DNA from: an uncultured Clostridia bacterium
GTDB taxonomy: Bacteria; Bacillota; Clostridia; Christensenellales; CAG-138
Length of the DNA stretch: 44,704 nucleotides
Direction of reading: 5' to 3'
NCBI GenBank assembly: GCA_947306125.1
Contig: CAMZFO010000004.1
Location: 1 to 44,704, forward strand
Part shown: positions 43,610 through 44,704 of the stretch, one piece after another
Position numbering within the stretch: position 1 is the stretch's first letter
Layout of the letters: the number at the start of each line of letters is the position of its first letter
The notes under the pieces: generated by a model
Database searches by the model: none
What the model was told of the DNA's origin: nothing
What the model saw: only the letters and a program-made list of their open reading frames with translations
Made by a program: the position numbers and the translations under genes

Positions 43610-44704
43610 ATGGAAAGCATAAAGAAATTCGAACCCCTTTTCGGCGAATGGTACGCCGAGTCGAAGATCGGCTCCGGAGGCTACGGGACGGTCTATAAGG
43701 TTTACCGCGATACCGCCGCCGGCAGGGAGTATGCCGCCGTGAAATACATATCCGTTCCGGAGGAGGAGCGGAAGGCCGCGCTCAGGAGCCAGGGCATTGA
43801 TGAAAAAAGCCTCGCCGCGCTGAGCGACGAGCGCCTTATGGACGTCAACCGCGAGCTGGCCATTGCGGAAAGGCTCCGCGGCTACCCCGATATACTCGGC
43901 TACGACGAAACGCTGACCCTTCCCAAGCCCGACGGAGTTGGCTACGACGTGTTCATACGCATGGAGTATGCGGAGAGCCTTGCGGAAAGGATGAAGCGCC
44001 TGCCCATAACCCGCGAGGAGGCCGGGCGTCTCGGCTCGCAGATCGCCACGGCGATAGAGACCTGCTCCGTTGAGGGCGTGGTCCACAGGAACGTAAAGCC
44101 CGAAAACATATTCGTCACCCCCAACGGGGATTTCAAGCTCGGCGACATGGGCAACGCGAGGATAAAGGGCGGCGACGCCTTCTACACGAGGGGCTCCGAT
44201 AACGAGAAATATCTCGCCCCTGAGGTGCTGAAGGGCGGAGCGCCGGACGAGACCTCGGACGTCTATTCGCTGGGACTCGTGCTCTACCGCGCCATGAACA
44301 AGGGGCGCATGCCCTTCATGCCCCCCGCGCCGATGCCCGTGACCGCCGCCGACAGCGAGAAGGCGAATTTCCGCCGCATTGCGGGCGCCGCGCTCCCCGC
44401 TCCCGCGGACGCGGACGAGAAGCTTTCCCGCATAATACTCAAGGCCTGCGCCTACGAGGTAAAGGACAGATACATCACCGCCAGGGAGCTGCGCCGCGCC
44501 TTTGCCGCGGAAGAGGAGCCCGAAGAGCCCACGGTCAACGCTTACATGCCCTTTGAGGAGTCGGTATCCGAGGTAAGGACGAGCCCCGAGGCGGCTCCGG
44601 AAGCGGAGCTCGCCGCGCCCGTTCCCGTGCGGGAGGAGAAGCGCGCAAAGAAGGAGAAGCCCGCAAAGAAGGAGAAGCCCGCAAAGAAGGAGAAGCCCGC
44701 AAAG
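43610..44704 (+). CDS. Ser/Thr protein kinase-like protein with substituted catalytic Asp, truncated at the window edge
   Basis: GSGGYGTVYK, AAVKYI, VVHRNVKPENIF, LGDMGNARI, YLAPEV, SDVYSLGLVLY; RBS AGGAGG upstream. Confidence 0.88.
   Translation, partial: MESIKKFEPLFGEWYAESKIGSGGYGTVYKVYRDTAAGREYAAVKYISVPEEERKAALRSQGIDEKSLAALSDERLMDVNRELAIAERLRGYPDILGYDETLTLPKPDGVGYDVFIRMEYAESLAERMKRLPITREEAGRLGSQIATAIETCSVEGVVHRNVKPENIFVTPNGDFKLGDMGNARIKGGDAFYTRGSDNEKYLAPEVLKGGAPDETSDVYSLGLVLYRAMNKGRMPFMPPAPMPVTAADSEKANFRRIAGAALPAPADADEKLSRIILKACAYEVKDRYITARELRRAFAAEEEPEEPTVNAYMPFEESVSEVRTSPEAAPEAELAAPVPVREEKRAKKEKPAKKEKPAKKEKPAK
44645..44704. repeat. 18-bp tandem repeat encoding (KKEKPA)n, continuing off the window
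   Basis: gcaaagaaggagaagccc three times plus a partial unit. Confidence 0.9.

Noticed and set aside
42011-44086. 691-aa minus-strand ORF
   Set aside because: Antisense to the ABC exporter and kinase, whose motifs define the true frames.
1-44704. Defence system, prophage, integrase or transposase
   Set aside because: No reverse transcriptase, nuclease, TIR, Cas, integrase, transposase or phage structural motifs were recognised in the supplied frames.
1-44704. tRNA or rRNA genes
   Set aside because: No recognisable tRNA-like cloverleaf segments or conserved rRNA stretches were seen on visual reading; tRNAscan/barrnap would be decisive.

Overview
44.7 kb of a moderately high-GC, probably Clostridia-type Firmicute chromosome. 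The taxon is inferred from gene content and promoter style only. No tRNA, rRNA, CRISPR array, transposase or phage gene was found. From left to right: an anaerobic ribonucleotide reductase locus (nrdD partial, a small membrane protein, nrdG) with NrdR-box-like palindromes; a two-gene operon of a serine-palmitoyltransferase-like alpha-oxoamine synthase and an SDR reductase; an FxLYD-type lipoprotein bracketed by near-identical GC-rich hairpins; a MmcQ/YjbR-like gene; two large secreted dockerin proteins (metallophosphoesterase; beta-helix/InlB-B-type); acyl-CoA dehydrogenase-etfB-etfA; an EcsC-SHOCT protein; a condensation/AATase-like acyltransferase plus a zinc-ribbon membrane protein; an ABC-F ATPase with a structured leader; two more giant secreted dockerin proteins (BspA-type LRR; anchor-J-like); a LysR/nucleoside-gate membrane protein divergent pair; a MATE exporter; a duplicated ECF sigma/anti-sigma module; an ABC exporter; and a Ser/Thr kinase with HRD changed to HRN, running off the right edge. 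Most interesting leads: (i) the SPT-like/SDR operon as a possible sphingoid-base module with a palindromic operator at +1; (ii) four dockerin proteins with no scaffoldin in view and a 69/70-nt identical dockerin DNA block; (iii) a candidate translation-attenuation leader on the ABC-F gene; (iv) the predicted pseudokinase; (v) two predicted leaderless mRNAs; (vi) tandem sigma/anti-sigma duplication. All calls come from reading the sequence; no database searches were run.
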